Of a DNA stretch of 64,000 nt, positions 26,901-34,545 are shown piece by piece. The translations under genes and the position numbers were made by a program. The notes under the pieces were generated by a model. That model was not told the origin of the DNA. It ran no database searches and worked only from the letters and a program-made list of their open reading frames with translations. Source of the DNA: Undaria pinnatifida (lineage: Eukaryota; Sar; Phaeophyceae; Laminariales; Alariaceae); assembly GCA_012845835.1 (NCBI GenBank), contig JABAKD010000004.1, positions 248,001 to 312,000 of the forward strand, written 5' to 3'. The stretch's first letter is position 1. Each line of letters begins with the position of its first letter.

Positions 26901-29900
26901 ACCATCACCAACACCACCACCACCAGCTGAATGCGCTGACCCCTTCGACAGGGGCAAGCATGACCCGCTGTCACCCTCACAGCCGATTATGCCACTGCTC
27001 TCCCCCGCCTCAAACCTGCCCCAATCTCTCACACCCTCATGATGGCCGGGTTCGCTGTTGTCGCCACCCCCGACGACCTCCAAGCGCAAGGCATCCAACG
27101 CAAACGACAACGCGAACGACGGGGATAGCACGGACGCGAGCGGGACAAGGGATGAGCGTTCTCCCTGTCCCCGTGGCCCTCCACCGCCTCGATCGCCGGT
27201 CCCCCCTACCCTACCCCCGCGGGAGGCGTCTCCTGGTGAGATCGAGTCAACAACGTCTCCGAGATCTACCAAGAGTTGACGCCCTCGGTCGTCTTGGCGA
27301 TTCGCCGCTGCTGGATTCGCTAGAGGCGGTGAAGAGGCGGGGGGCGGGGGTGCAACGAGCGAGCTCCAAAGCTTGAAGGCTCTGATGTCCCCCTCTCGGA
27401 CGACGCTTCGCAACGGACTGGCCGTAACGCTCGCCGCGGCTACCACGAGATGTGTCCTGCCTCCCGGCAAGCGTAGAAGCGCGCGACATCAAAATGGGTT
27501 AAGTTGACATGTTGAATGTACAATATACCGAACGACTAGAAGAAAAAAATATCGTTGTCTCGCCGCATATTGCATTCATCTGATGTCTAAAATAAGATAC
27601 TCAGTGCTTTCGTGCGTAGTGGCTGCACACTGACTACTGTAGATACATAGGTACCTCAATCAACTCTATGCACTATTATCGTCCAACAAAGCAGAATGGC
27701 AAACAGCCTTTCGTCAGGAATGCACACCCCCTTGCACAAATGCACACACAAAACGACCTCCGCAGGATAGCCGGTCGACTACGAACGAAACGACCATCAA
27801 AACGGCGACATGATCATCTACACGACAACAAATCTTCATCTACACGACGAAACGTTCATTGACGCCGTGAAAGGACTATCTATCTGCACGACGAACGTTC
27901 GTCTACACAGCAACAGCAACAACAACTGGCGCGACATCACCATCGACGACGAACGACCAAATATCCTACAAGACGAACATCTGCACAACAAAACGGTCAT
28001 CTACACCTCCGACGACATTACCTACACCACAAAACGATCATGTGCACGAATAAACGGTTATGTATACAACGAAACGGTCACGTACTCCACCGTCCACGCG
28101 ACGAAACAACTACCTAGACCGGTCATCTGCATCTGCACGACGAAACGGCTATAAATACACTGCGAACCTGGGGGTGAGGTGTGTCTCTTGTTTGGGTGCA
28201 GAGACTAGTTCCACCTCTAGCGCGACGTCGCCGTCGACTATAACGCCGCCAAGGGTGCCGAGAGAGGAGCGTAGGAGAGCCTGGTCGTAGTCCTGCCAAT
28301 ACAAGCCGCGAGAAAAATCGAAAATCATCCGCCGTGTGCCACAGCGGCACCGCCGTGGAAACGACAAACGCGCGTTTCAATATTTACCCGGCTAAAACGG
28401 AATAATTGGATAGTAGAAGTATGCCATTTGGAGTCTATTGATCGATCACTCGGATATTCCACCCGCAGTCTGACGACTGACTAGCAGCTGAGAGAAAAAT
28501 CCGATGATCTTCCATTGGGTGCTGCGGCGACGCCACAGTGGAAACGGCAGCCGCGCACTATTGTTTACTCGAACATCGTGTATCCAGCCACCGCGTGATA
28601 TATTTAAAATAATTCCAAGTACGCCAGCTGTGAGTTCTACCGATTGACTCGTTGATACTCAACTTTGTAAGAGCTGCGTTGTACGTGATTTAAGGCCATT
28701 TCGAGTTTATCGACCGGTCACGCAGTGCTCCACCCAAAGTGTGCAAACACTCAAGAGGGTCGCGCGGGGATGTTTTCCCACGACATGTGTATAGTCCAGG
28801 CCATAAGGGCTCAAACGGGGGTGCAGAAGAACGCGATCGTGTTTTACACCTTGCTTCCCAAAGGCAATGAGGACTCGGCACCATGCGCCCAGCAACGCCG
28901 TGCGAACTTGCCCCGTGAACCCTCGAACCACGTTCGTGTACAAAAACAAAAACAGCAACACCACCAACAACAGCAACAACAGCAACAACAGCAACCATAA
29001 TAATAGCAACACTAACACCAACACCAACACCCTCGCACCTGCCCCACCCGAACGACCAGCTTCATCCCCTCCCTCCCCCCGTCCAGCGGCCTCGCACATG
29101 CTTCCAAACACGAGACAAAGACCTCCGAAGAGACACGCCTTTTCTCCGCGCCTATCGCACTACCTGCACCTTTAGTATGCGTCTTCGACTTTGCGTCGTC
29201 GGGAAAATCACGGCTGACTTGGCAGTCCATCACTACCCTGGTCCCCAACAGCGTAACGCCGCATTGTTTGATAACCTTCGAGATCAGTTTTGCCCATAAG
29301 GGGGACAAGGTGGGAAGCGGATTTTTTGTGACCGGCGTTTGCGGCTCGGTAGAAGGGGGAGGTTGTCGTGGGGGTGTTCCTGTTCAGGAAGGTGGGTGTT
29401 GGATTGGACACGCGGGGAGAGGGAGACAAAGGCCAGATAGGGGGCGGCAGAGGGAGAGACAGGCAGGCAGGAAGGGTGAATCATTAGCGCAATAAACAGC
29501 AACTAGGAAAACGGAAATGGCGCAAATCGGGAAAAATTCGGGACAACTAAACGCCGCACCCGCCGGACAGCAACGCCGACCAATTACGAGCGCGCAAACT
29601 GCAAACGGGAACACACAAAACAAGGCGATTTTCAGGTAATATTTCGGGACAACTGCATATCGTACCCACAGGAAAACAACCTCGGTATCCCTTTCCATAT
29701 TTCATTGCCCCTTTTGGGACTTGATTGAAGCATTGCGAAGACTACAAAACGGACGACGGCGATCATAGTCAAAAGTCAAGGAACAGCGCCCAGCAGCACA
29801 AGCATCGTAATACTGAGCGCGTGTCGCACCAGCTGTGCACACTGCACGTTCGAACACCCAGCAGCCCAGTCTGCGTCGTTGAGCCGACGCCGTAACCGCT

Positions 29901-32742
29901 ATACAGTTTCGATAGATTTTGTCCCCCTGAACTCCCAAAGGAGTTAATACAGAGATTTTTAGAAAGCTTCTACATAAGCCACCGGACCCGCACCTGCATA
30001 ACCACCGGTGCCAGCCCCAGACAACAACGCCTCCACGCGCAACTCCGGCCCGTCAACCACCACCGCCAGACAGGGGAGTCGCCCTCTCGAACGCAGCCAG
30101 CCTGAGAACAAGTCGATCTCCACGCCGCCCAGCCGACAGCCCCATAGTCGGTAAGTGGTGCCGCTCAGGGAGAATTGAAGAGGTCTTCTCCTTAGCCACG
30201 CTGCACAGGGCGAACGGTGGATACCACCGACGTAGGAAACAAGCAGGCCAAACCCGGTGGAGAGGGACGTCGGGGGGCGGGGCGGGGTGTACTCATGTGT
30301 TACATACCTTCGTCATTTGACTATTGGCCACGCATTCCGTTGGAAACGGGGTACCGTTCCTACTCCTACTAGACTAATAGAGACACCGTCAGCATTTGGG
30401 CGCTCGTTATGCTTCTTGAATAAACTACAAAAAAAAGACGAGGCGGGGGGGGGAGGGGTCTTCATGGAAATTGTCTTCGACGGCTCTTCTAAAACCATGG
30501 GGAGGTACTACTGATATTATCGATAGAGCTATGAATATACCACCGCTATACACTAGATGCTGGAGTAGCGACACTGTACTGCAGCAATACTAAATGCAGT
30601 GCGTTAACCCTTCGAGTTGCATAGCGAAAAAATGACGAAAAAACTTCACGATTACAGCCTCTTCCACACGAAGCAAAGCGGGCTGCTGGCTAAGGAGGGG
30701 GGTTACTTACGTTCCGGTCTACAACACAATTAATCTAACGAGTTGTACGACACAATCCAACGAGTTTACAACACAATCAATCCAAGGAGCTGTACGACAC
30801 ACACTTTGCATGATAGCGGCATGATAGCGGCATGATAGTGCCCTTCTTGCTGCGCGCTCACACCAACACCGGTTGACAGGACCGCGCGCCTGGATTGTTT
30901 TAATCTCGTTTTTACGTGTCGATTTAACGAAAGACACACAGAGCAGTTGCTCGTCGGTTTGCGCAGCGTGCGAGGGAGGAAAGCGCCACGAGTATGACAT
31001 GTAGCTCTATGCGAAAAAGTGCAAAAAAGGAAAACGGAAAAACTGAACAACAGGAAAAAAGGAATCAAAAACATGCCGCACCGGTTGTGGTGCCCGGTAC
31101 CGTGTATCGTGCCTGGTACGTCTTGATTCGTACTGCAATTGAGCAGCACACAATCTACTCTACTTATCACACGCAGCTTGCTAACACGACTGTCGACGAT
31201 TTTTTTTGTCTCAAAGCCGACGTGTCTTATTAGCAGCAGTCTCTAAATAACAGCTACGGCAGCAGTTGAGGTCGCTTTACCGGTCTCACCCCCCCCAAAC
31301 ATACCAGATTAAGGACCAAAAATACTAACATTTTCAGAGTTTTTTGGGCTGGTTTGTGTTGTCGAGGGTTTTTTCTTTCATATCACGAGGGGGCGTTGAT
31401 CCAACCCAACCCCAGCCCTACCCCTAACCCTAACCCTAACCCTAACCCTAACCCTAACCCTCGCCCAGACCACGGCTACGAGCCGAGCGCGGCTTAGCCG
31501 CGTGTTAGGGACAACCTGAATCAAAACGTGCGGACCGCCTCAAAAATGGTACCAGGTACCATGGCACCGTGTTAAGTCCTTTATCTCGGACGTGTAGTGT
31601 GACACCAACACGGTAAAGCCTACTGCCATATAAAATGAGCGGTGCCAGGTGCCAGGCCTTCGTATCATACATACGTCGAAGCAAGCCACTGTTCATCTCG
31701 ATTGATTCGCTTATGTCGGAACGTGAAGAAATAGCGTTACGTCCCGATTTTGTTGTCCCAATGTATACCCAGTTGTAGCAGTAAAGGGTTGCATAGAGTC
31801 AGACCACATTGTAAAAAAGGTTATGTACTTTAAACCGCTCCGTCGCTTTCCCTGCCATAGAGTATGCCAGTACCGGTAGCATACGAAGTAGAGCTGTACG
31901 CAAAAAACTGCTGTTGTACCAATCATTCCCGCCATTGCAAAAATGAAGGCGCGGGCCGTAGTGGGGACGGGGGAAAAAGGCATGCTTAGTCAAGCTGGAT
32001 CTGAGCTACGACCAGGGGTGGAGAAGGAGAAAGATGAAGTGTGAAGACAATGGATGGGATGAGCAGACAGAAAAAAAACACGCAAGAAGAAAAAACGTCA
32101 TGCTTGACGTGTAACCCGCTCTGTCGCTCTCTCTGAAAAAGACTACTCAACCCACGCTGCTATCCATGTTAATATTAATTTCACTATTGATAGTCGTATC
32201 ACCATGCTGCTACTGCTGTATGTAGAAGGTATCTGACGTGGTGTCATACCTTCCACAAATTAGACAGATCATATCCCTGTTCATGATATGTTGATGAGCT
32301 GTTAATGATTTATGCCCTTCGGGGCAGACAGATTCTTGATCCACATGATCTGCCTGGCCTATGGGGCAATTTGCCAGGTAAGAGCTTCAGACAGATCCCT
32401 CATCTGTATGCCCTGCATGGCCTAAATGGGTCACGCCGCCGGGTGGGAGTCGGGTGATCTGAGTGATGTAGCACATGTTTCTTGGGGCTGGATCTGCCCT
32501 ACACACATCCTGCACAAGGTATGGTTGCGACGGACAAAATGTCTATATGATCTACATAAGCTATATGATCTATATCGTGATCTGTCCGATGTGTGATAGC
32601 TTATACCTTCAAATATGTTGTTGCCGATCCAGCTGGCCACCCTAGCGACGGCCTTCCCCACCCCCAGCAGGACGACGACGACAAACAGCGACCACTTCAG
32701 GCACGCCAGCGCCAGCCATACCACGAAAAAAAAGAACCCCAT
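849..32742 (-). CDS. Bridge-like lipid-transfer protein, BLTP2/FMP27/SABRE/Hobbit family (N-terminal ~2,580 residues, 15 exons; 3' part outside window)
   Basis: Known for the family: very long rod proteins, anchored in the ER by an N-terminal helix, that form a hydrophobic groove for bulk phospholipid transfer at membrane contacts. Seen: exons 32742-32607, 30200-29994, 29379-29039, 28292-28168, 27456-26622, 26163-~25782, ~25387-23721, 23247-21953, 18597-18331, 17730-16963, 14995-14768, 12325-12112, 3416-3156, 2437-2182, 1614-849. Nearly all have GT donors and pyrimidine-rich AG acceptors, and every junction keeps phase. The protein begins with a membrane helix (residues ~3-27), then short beta-rich segments (e.g. 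VDGPELRVEA). A DDPLEAW segment lies near 2020, and WWDKGRCMVHG near 2309 matches the FMP27 'GFWDK' region. Glycine-rich loops are inserted at several points. The last exon ends in a donor with two bases left over, so coding continues beyond the left edge. Least certain: the exon 6/7 and 10/11 borders and the start of exon 15. Confidence 0.85.
2182..2437 (-). CDS. Lipid-transfer protein exon 14: GFWDK-type signature
   Basis: Acceptor CACCCTGTCGCAG and donor GAG|GTGCGC. The exon reads AYLDLSVCVERPRFEYSPAH and ends with PPLAWWDKGRCMVHGKVDA. The W-W-D-K…R…HG combination is the diagnostic signature of the FMP27/BLTP2 family and is the main reason for the family call. Confidence 0.85.
3156..3416 (-). 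CDS. Lipid-transfer protein exon 13
   Basis: Acceptor GGTTTGCGACAG and strong donor AAG|GTGAGT frame 87 codons. PLELTGVKHAIVAEKE resembles the strand that precedes the WWDK block in FMP27-type proteins. It is followed by an 11-residue glycine run and TVAVVIRDLPAK. Phase 0 at both ends. Confidence 0.75.
3417..5502. other. Part of lipid-transfer intron 12
   Basis: Apart from the poly-G-led repeat there is nothing with coding character. A ~40-bp motif (GCTGTACATG…CAAAAGGGTT) at 3751-3790 recurs at 35250-35290. Confidence 0.6.
4795..5110. repeat. Poly-G-led dispersed repeat, copy 1
   Basis: A G-run near 4966-4983, then GCGTACTCATTTG, CATTTGACCATT-like and CCACGCATCCCTTTCGAGAC motifs, and ACATTTGGACGCTCATTACG. 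The preceding 170 bp (CCCCTTTAGAGCC…GGAATTAGTGTGG) also recurs in part at 33200-33280. Confidence 0.75.
5503..5700. repeat. Imperfect GCTCAGCAG/CGCAGCG/GCCGTGC repeat
   Basis: Short overlapping motifs built from AGCTCAGCAG, GCGCAGCGC and TGCCGTGC, similar to the start of the hairpin repeat. It forms spurious long frames on both strands. Confidence 0.7.
5762..6650. repeat. Dispersed GC-rich hairpin repeat, two adjacent copies
   Basis: Copies at about 5762-6290 and 6340-6650 share GTACTCGTCTTTTTGCTTTC, a CACAGCACAG stretch, TCTTGGCATTAT, CATTCTTCC/CTTCC and a terminal hairpin with a 9-bp stem (GCGGGCGGC/GCCGCCCGC, loop GTCA) at 6249-6270 and 6613-6634. The left copy begins with GCAGCGC/GCCGTGC runs. 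A third copy is at 39425-39955. Confidence 0.8.
7300..8450 (-). pseudogene. LINE reverse transcriptase domain, frameshifted
   Basis: RT motifs appear in order across three frames broken by stops and shifts: 8428-8201 (fingers, LLSTVDKTFCKIL), 8097-7813 (palm with G-x-x-Q-G-C and FADD), and 7764-7303 (thumb and connection). Pieces between the frames (e.g. a degenerate YDTVWR around 8110-8150) read only after frame changes, so no intact enzyme is encoded. Confidence 0.85.
8600..10130 (-). pseudogene. LINE endonuclease and linker region, broken
   Basis: The minus strand carries the endonuclease start (IGSWNVCGFAAEERRG near 10090) and then, in shifted frames, 9985-9677, 9831-9514 and 9294-8609. 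The linker before the RT (EALVEHYRKLGTP near 8720) is typical of LINE ORF2 proteins. Confidence 0.75.
10850..10965. repeat. Poly-G-led dispersed repeat, copy 2
   Basis: A G-run of about 20, then GCGTAATCATTTG, GCCTTAGTCATTTGACCATA and GACCACGCATCCCTTTCGAG. It lies just beyond the LINE 5' end. Confidence 0.75.
10966..12111. other. Remainder of lipid-transfer intron 12 next to exon 12
   Basis: No supported gene. The G/C-rich stretch 11490-11720 has open frames on both strands but no family resemblance and no matching splice phases. Confidence 0.5.
12112..12325 (-). CDS. Lipid-transfer protein exon 12
   Basis: Acceptor GTACTGGCAG and donor CTG|GTGAGA frame 214 bases encoding SYLEHVREEFGDRGPPPAFP, an Arg/Gly-rich linker and LLRVCVGDVSAGVTPPVCGE. 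It ends in phase 0. The intron that follows is ~8.7 kb and holds the non-LTR retrotransposon. Confidence 0.75.
12375..12600. repeat. GGT/GTG-rich microsatellite in lipid-transfer intron 11
   Basis: Over 200 bp of GGTGGT with occasional A, T and C, just upstream (in gene sense) of exon 12. It produces spurious Thr- or His-rich frames. Confidence 0.9.
13436..13600. repeat. GGGTC-cluster repeat, copy 1
   Basis: GGGTCGGGTCGAGTC on one side and CCTGACC/CCCGAC-type complements on the other, so the cluster is partly palindromic. It is followed by a T-run. It lies in lipid-transfer intron 11. Confidence 0.75.
14768..14995 (-). CDS. Lipid-transfer protein exon 11: helical segment before the GFWDK region
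   Basis: Acceptor GGTACATAG and strong donor CAG|GTGAGG. It encodes WGTHVWVRARGLAIEIADDP, then EAWFEAMHPLWSR and an Arg-rich helix. A DDP motif followed by a charged helix is, to my knowledge, conserved upstream of the GFWDK block in FMP27/SABRE proteins. The next residues (RSYLEHVREEF) come from exon 12. Confidence 0.75.
14996..16962. other. Lipid-transfer intron 10
   Basis: Holds a C/T-rich tract at about 15640-15720 and short A-rich runs. No coding or repeat family recognised. Confidence 0.5.
16963..17730 (-). CDS. Lipid-transfer protein exon 10 (3' end uncertain)
   Basis: Acceptor TACTGTCAG leads into FLGTVIDLDGDRLASVGSVN. Later parts include EGFLVEVEGAVLRAGHGRA and ALAVAFAQTPGRW. The donor used here, ACG|GTACCG at 16963, is weak but leaves the two bases that exon 11 needs. 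An Ala/Gly-rich stretch occupies the middle. Confidence 0.65.
18331..18597 (-). CDS. Lipid-transfer protein exon 9
   Basis: Acceptor ATATTTGCAG and donor CAG|GTGAGG. The 267-base exon reads LYVRDVAIRGRWPSQVRLDD, a short Ala/Ser/Gly linker, then IRMKLRVSAFSSESVGENFR. The phases (one base in, two out) match exons 8 and 10, although a 3.3-kb intron intervenes. Confidence 0.8.
19171..19345. mobile_element. Short inverted-repeat element, family A, copy 2
   Basis: Begins CGTGGTCCCTCATTAGTGCG and ends with the complement of CGTGGTC. The interior (GTGACAAGCGATTTTCACGG) aligns with copy 1. It lies in lipid-transfer intron 8. Confidence 0.6.
19855..19935. repeat. Poly-G-led dispersed repeat, copy 3 (partial)
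   Basis: GTACTCATTTTCGGCTTGCC, ATCATTTGACCATTCGCCAC and GCATGTTTTTCGAGGTGGGG, preceded by GGGGGAGGGGTGAGGGG. Confidence 0.7.
20873..20910. repeat. (CAG)n microsatellite
   Basis: About eleven CAG units followed by CGGCGCCGGCG, in lipid-transfer intron 8. The open frame around it (20823-21368) has no family resemblance. Confidence 0.9.
21843..21920. repeat. AGCTGTGAG dispersed repeat, diverged copy
   Basis: GTGTGAATTC…GGTCGACACTCAGCTTTGCA then GCTCAGTAATTCGTCGGTCG-CGCG, a shorter relative of the copies at 33336 and 45645. Confidence 0.5.
21953..23247 (-). CDS. Lipid-transfer protein exon 8
   Basis: A 1,295-base exon between acceptor CCACCGCGCAG, which follows a pyrimidine-rich tract, and donor CAAAA|GTAAGC. 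It starts VISCLKDAGLLGPHVSRSG and contains GYDPLNYWSPLAPPLPW and EYGDVVRWLRRFRSSVRAG. These groove-like segments are interrupted by a Gly/Val repeat encoded by a GGT-rich tract (~22770-22910). The phase-2 end is completed by exon 9. Confidence 0.75.
23721..25387 (-). CDS. Lipid-transfer protein exon 7 (5' end uncertain)
   Basis: A ~1.67-kb open exon with strand-like pieces (AFGRFTVSREGLTVLLW, FSYVIVFDVDLAGIVVV, LLRLTVPRVAIRV) separated by long Gly-, Ser- and Pro-rich inserts. It ends at donor ATG|GTAAGG in phase 0. A long C/T tract at ~25440-25480 marks the acceptor zone. The start may be 25387 or about 30 bases further right. Confidence 0.7.
25511..25757. repeat. (CCGAA)n pentamer array in lipid-transfer intron 6
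   Basis: About 247 bp of nearly perfect CCGAA units with a few variants (TCGAA, CCAAA, GGAA). It lies between exon 6 and exon 7 and accounts for long spurious open frames on both strands. Confidence 0.95.
25782..26163 (-). CDS. Lipid-transfer protein exon 6 (3' end uncertain)
   Basis: Acceptor CCCGCACAG is followed in phase 0 by LSAKVKWSSVALVAGRDSLD and a Ser/Gly-rich stretch. The frame stays open to about 25745. The donor is uncertain: G|GTAGAG at 25782 fits an acceptor TAG at 25388-25390, while GAG|GTGGGA slightly upstream would fit an alternative acceptor near 25418. Both keep the reading frame across the CCGAA array. Confidence 0.6.
26622..27456 (-). CDS. Lipid-transfer protein exon 5
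   Basis: An 835-base exon between acceptor GGGAGGCAG and the strong donor AAG|GTGAGT, residues ~270-548. Strand-like pieces (SFALSFALDALRLEVV, VLSAVVEIKDVRVEAKK) flank a long Gly/Asp/Asn-rich low-complexity insert at about 26800-26930, which probably forms a disordered loop hanging off the groove. Confidence 0.8.
27512..27655. repeat. ~140-bp dispersed repeat, copy 1
   Basis: TACAATATACCGAACGACTA, TGTCTCGCCGCATATTGCAT and GTGGCTGCACACTGACTA align with 48455-48593. It lies between lipid-transfer exons 4 and 5. Confidence 0.7.
27795..28150. repeat. Degenerate ATCTACACGACGAAACG tandem repeat
   Basis: About a dozen drifted units of (T/C)ATCTACACGACGAAACGG fill the intron between lipid-transfer exons 5 and 4. 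Confidence 0.7.
28168..28292 (-). CDS. Lipid-transfer protein exon 4
   Basis: A 125-base exon between acceptor TTGTATTGGCAG and donor CAG|GTTCGC. It encodes DYDQALLRSSLGTLGGVIVD followed by a beta-strand-like GDVALEVELVS. It starts in phase 0 and leaves two bases, as exon 5 requires. Confidence 0.75.
28625..28735. repeat. AGCTGTGAG dispersed repeat, diverged copy
   Basis: CCAGCTGTGAGTTCTACCGA, GATACTCAACTTTGTAAG and a closing CGACCGGTCACGCAG. It lies between lipid-transfer exons 3 and 4. Confidence 0.5.
29039..29379 (-). CDS. Lipid-transfer protein exon 3
   Basis: Acceptor CCTGAACAG follows a C/T-rich tract and the donor is CAG|GTGCGA. The 341-base exon starts with a Pro/Thr-rich linker and continues with a beta-rich segment (…KQCGVTLLGTRVVMDCQV…, …KLVVRVGQ). 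Phase is 1 at the start and 0 at the end, consistent with exons 2 and 4. Confidence 0.75.
29994..30200 (-). CDS. Lipid-transfer protein exon 2: first groove module
   Basis: Acceptor CTGTGCAG and donor CAG|GTGCGG bound a 207-base exon encoding residues ~46-114. The reading (…YRLWGCRLGGVEIDLFSG… then …LPCLAVVVDGPELRVEA) alternates hydrophobic and polar residues, as in the first beta-groove strands that follow the anchor in this family. The phase fits both neighbours. Confidence 0.8.
30285..30425. repeat. Poly-G-led dispersed repeat, copy 4
   Basis: GTACTCATGTGTTACATACC, GTCATTTGACTATTGGCCAC, GAGACACCGTCAGCATTTGG and CGCTCGTTATGCTTCTTG, matching copy 1 over ~130 bp. It lies in intron 1 of the lipid-transfer gene. 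Confidence 0.75.
31422..31460. repeat. Interstitial telomere-like (CCCTAA)n
   Basis: Six and a half exact CCCTAA units (TTAGGG on the other strand), preceded by degenerate copies from 31402. It lies in intron 1 of the lipid-transfer gene, away from any chromosome end visible here. Confidence 0.9.
32380..32600. repeat. GATC-rich dispersed repeat, copy 1
   Basis: GCATGGCCTAAATGGGTCACGC, GCCGGGTGGGAGTCGGGTGAT, TGGATCTGCCCTACACA and GCACAAGGTATG resemble 34680-34870. It ends at the 5' splice site of lipid-transfer intron 1. Confidence 0.6.
32607..32742 (-). CDS. Lipid-transfer protein exon 1 (coding part): membrane anchor
   Basis: The ATG at 32742 opens a 45-residue segment, beginning MGFFFFVVWLALACLKW, that is almost entirely hydrophobic up to residue ~27, as expected for the ER anchor of this family. 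It ends at AAG|GTATAA with one base left over, which the next exon completes. A pyrimidine-rich AG acceptor at 32788-32790 suggests the exon starts at 32787 and that a 5' untranslated exon lies further right. No in-frame stop separates that acceptor from the ATG, so a longer N terminus is possible. Confidence 0.75.
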
Positions 32743-32895
32743 CTCCCCTCTTCCTCCCCGTTGGAGGCGAATACCACTCCTCCAGAACTGCAAACAAACA
32801 CGTTTCCGTGAACAAACAACATGGGTTTTGTACGGGACAGTTATTTTTTATATTTTTTTGAGTGGTATTAGTAGAAGGGTTGCGAACAGTAGTGG

Positions 32896-33064
32896 GGTGT
32901 GCCTATATGAGGCGGCTAAAATAAGGCGGCCACTCGACATAGTGCGGTTGAAATCGGTTGGCACAACTGTAACTCTGAATGCAGTTGCCTATACGAATAG
33001 GGCGGCCTCTCGACATAGGGCGACCAAAATTCCTTGGCACTATACCGCCTTATATAGGCACCTG
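32896..33064. mobile_element. Short inverted-repeat element, family B (MITE-like)
   Basis: The left end GGTGTGCCTATATGAGGCGG is mirrored by the right end (complement GGTGCCTATATAAGGCGG). The interior has repeated GGCGGCC…CTCGACATAG motifs. The element is 169 bp, just upstream of the lipid-transfer gene. GACCGCCTTAT-like motifs at 13160-13220 may be a diverged relative. Confidence 0.6.
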
Positions 33065-33335
33065 CAAAAGCTCACTCGCGTTTTCGGAGAACAACCGACT
33101 TGGAACTAATGCGGGATATTTTGGCATTTCGAACGCCATCAGGATAAAAACACGACGCAACCCCATCCTCATCTTTTTTCTCCCTGTTGTCGGCGAATAA
33201 TGTTCACCTCTTTAGAATTGCATCAGTGTCTTGGGGTATAAACCACTTGGAACTAGTGTCGAATTTTGTTTTCGTTTTTGCAATACTAAATGGATTACAA
33301 GTTATATATACTTTTACTAAAAACCACAAATACAG

Positions 33336-33515
33336 TGCAGCTGTGAGATCGAGGATTTGATCGATACTCATATTTGCAAGCTATGTGTGTGATGCTTCGA
33401 TCGCGCGCGTTACGGGGTGTGCATGTCCTCATACATGAGGATTTAGGTCGGCGACTCTCCTTGGAACTACAGCAGTGTAGCTTGTACCAGGGTCACCAGG
33501 GTGATGCAATGACCT
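33336..33515. repeat. AGCTGTGAG dispersed repeat, full copy
   Basis: GCAGCTGTGAGATCGAGGAT, ACTCATATTTGCAAGCT, GATCGCGCGCGTTACGGGGT, ATTTAGGTCGGCGACTC and CAGGGTGATG, matching 45645-45810 almost throughout. Confidence 0.8.
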
Positions 33516-34369
33516 CCAATATTTAATGATTTGACACTATGCGCACGGAAACTATGAAACATGTAAGGTTTGAGAGGGCAAAGTATTTATACTGCCCCGT
33601 TGCAGCTCTCGTAGAGCTTCCAGCAGTAGTATTAGCGTTACTGCTATACTTAGGATTTACATGTAAAATATTTACACTGCCTCGATACAGCTCCTGTACA
33701 GCTTGCAGCCGTGGTAGCGTTACTGCTATACTATAGCTGGTACCTTGTTTGCCACATGTGTGTCCGTATTGCCGGCAGTACAGCAGCAAATGCTAATATA
33801 CTAGCTACAGTGTATCGGGTTATCGATAGAAGCGGCAGCGTTAGGCGGTGGCACGTACGCACGCTAACGTTATTAGTATTCTGGTGTTATACGTACCTAC
33901 AGAAGTAGTACATTGTATTTTACAGCTAACGCAAGTACGACGCGTCAGCTTTGTAACCTATTACATCAACCGTAACTTCTACCAAAATAGTACCCCGTAT
34001 TCAACTTTGCAAACTGCGTGATAAGTCCGTGGCGCACGTACTACATCCCTCGTCAAAGACATATCGGGAAGTCCATACGTTGCCACCCGTAGCATCCTAA
34101 TTTCGAAGTTACAAACACACCAGCTGTGAATAAATTCGATTGAAAGTGTTTGACGCCAGCGTGATACATCATTTGCGCGTGTTGAGCACTGTGCAGCCAT
34201 CCTCGCGAGGAATGTAGGGCACTGACTAGGTGTTTACTAACTGGTAGTATTTCACGGGGGCGCATTGAGGTATACCAGGTGTACGTTTACGGATGTATCA
34301 TAGCAGTGTCCGAGATGTAAGCAACTGCCGACCACAAAACCGTAGCAATATAACCCGTCATAACCAGGG

Positions 34370-34545
34370 GTTTTCACGGGTTACGATCCGACCCGCGGGC
34401 CGGGTCGGGTCAGGAGGTTTCTAAACTCTCGCGGGTCGGGTCGAGTTGAAAGGCTTTAAAACATCACGGGTCAGGTCAGGTCAGGTCAGGTCGGGTCGGG
34501 ACACCCCCACCCGATCCGATCCGATCCGTGACAAAATACACGCCC
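34370..34545. repeat. GGGTC-cluster repeat, copy 2
   Basis: TTTTCACGGGTTACGATCCG, then GGGCCGGGTCGGGTCAGGAG, three further GGTCA/GGGTC runs and a closing GATCCGATCCGTGA. Confidence 0.8.

Noticed and set aside
31422-31460. A true chromosome end
   Set aside because: Unique sequence and exons of one gene continue on both sides, so the telomere-like array is internal.
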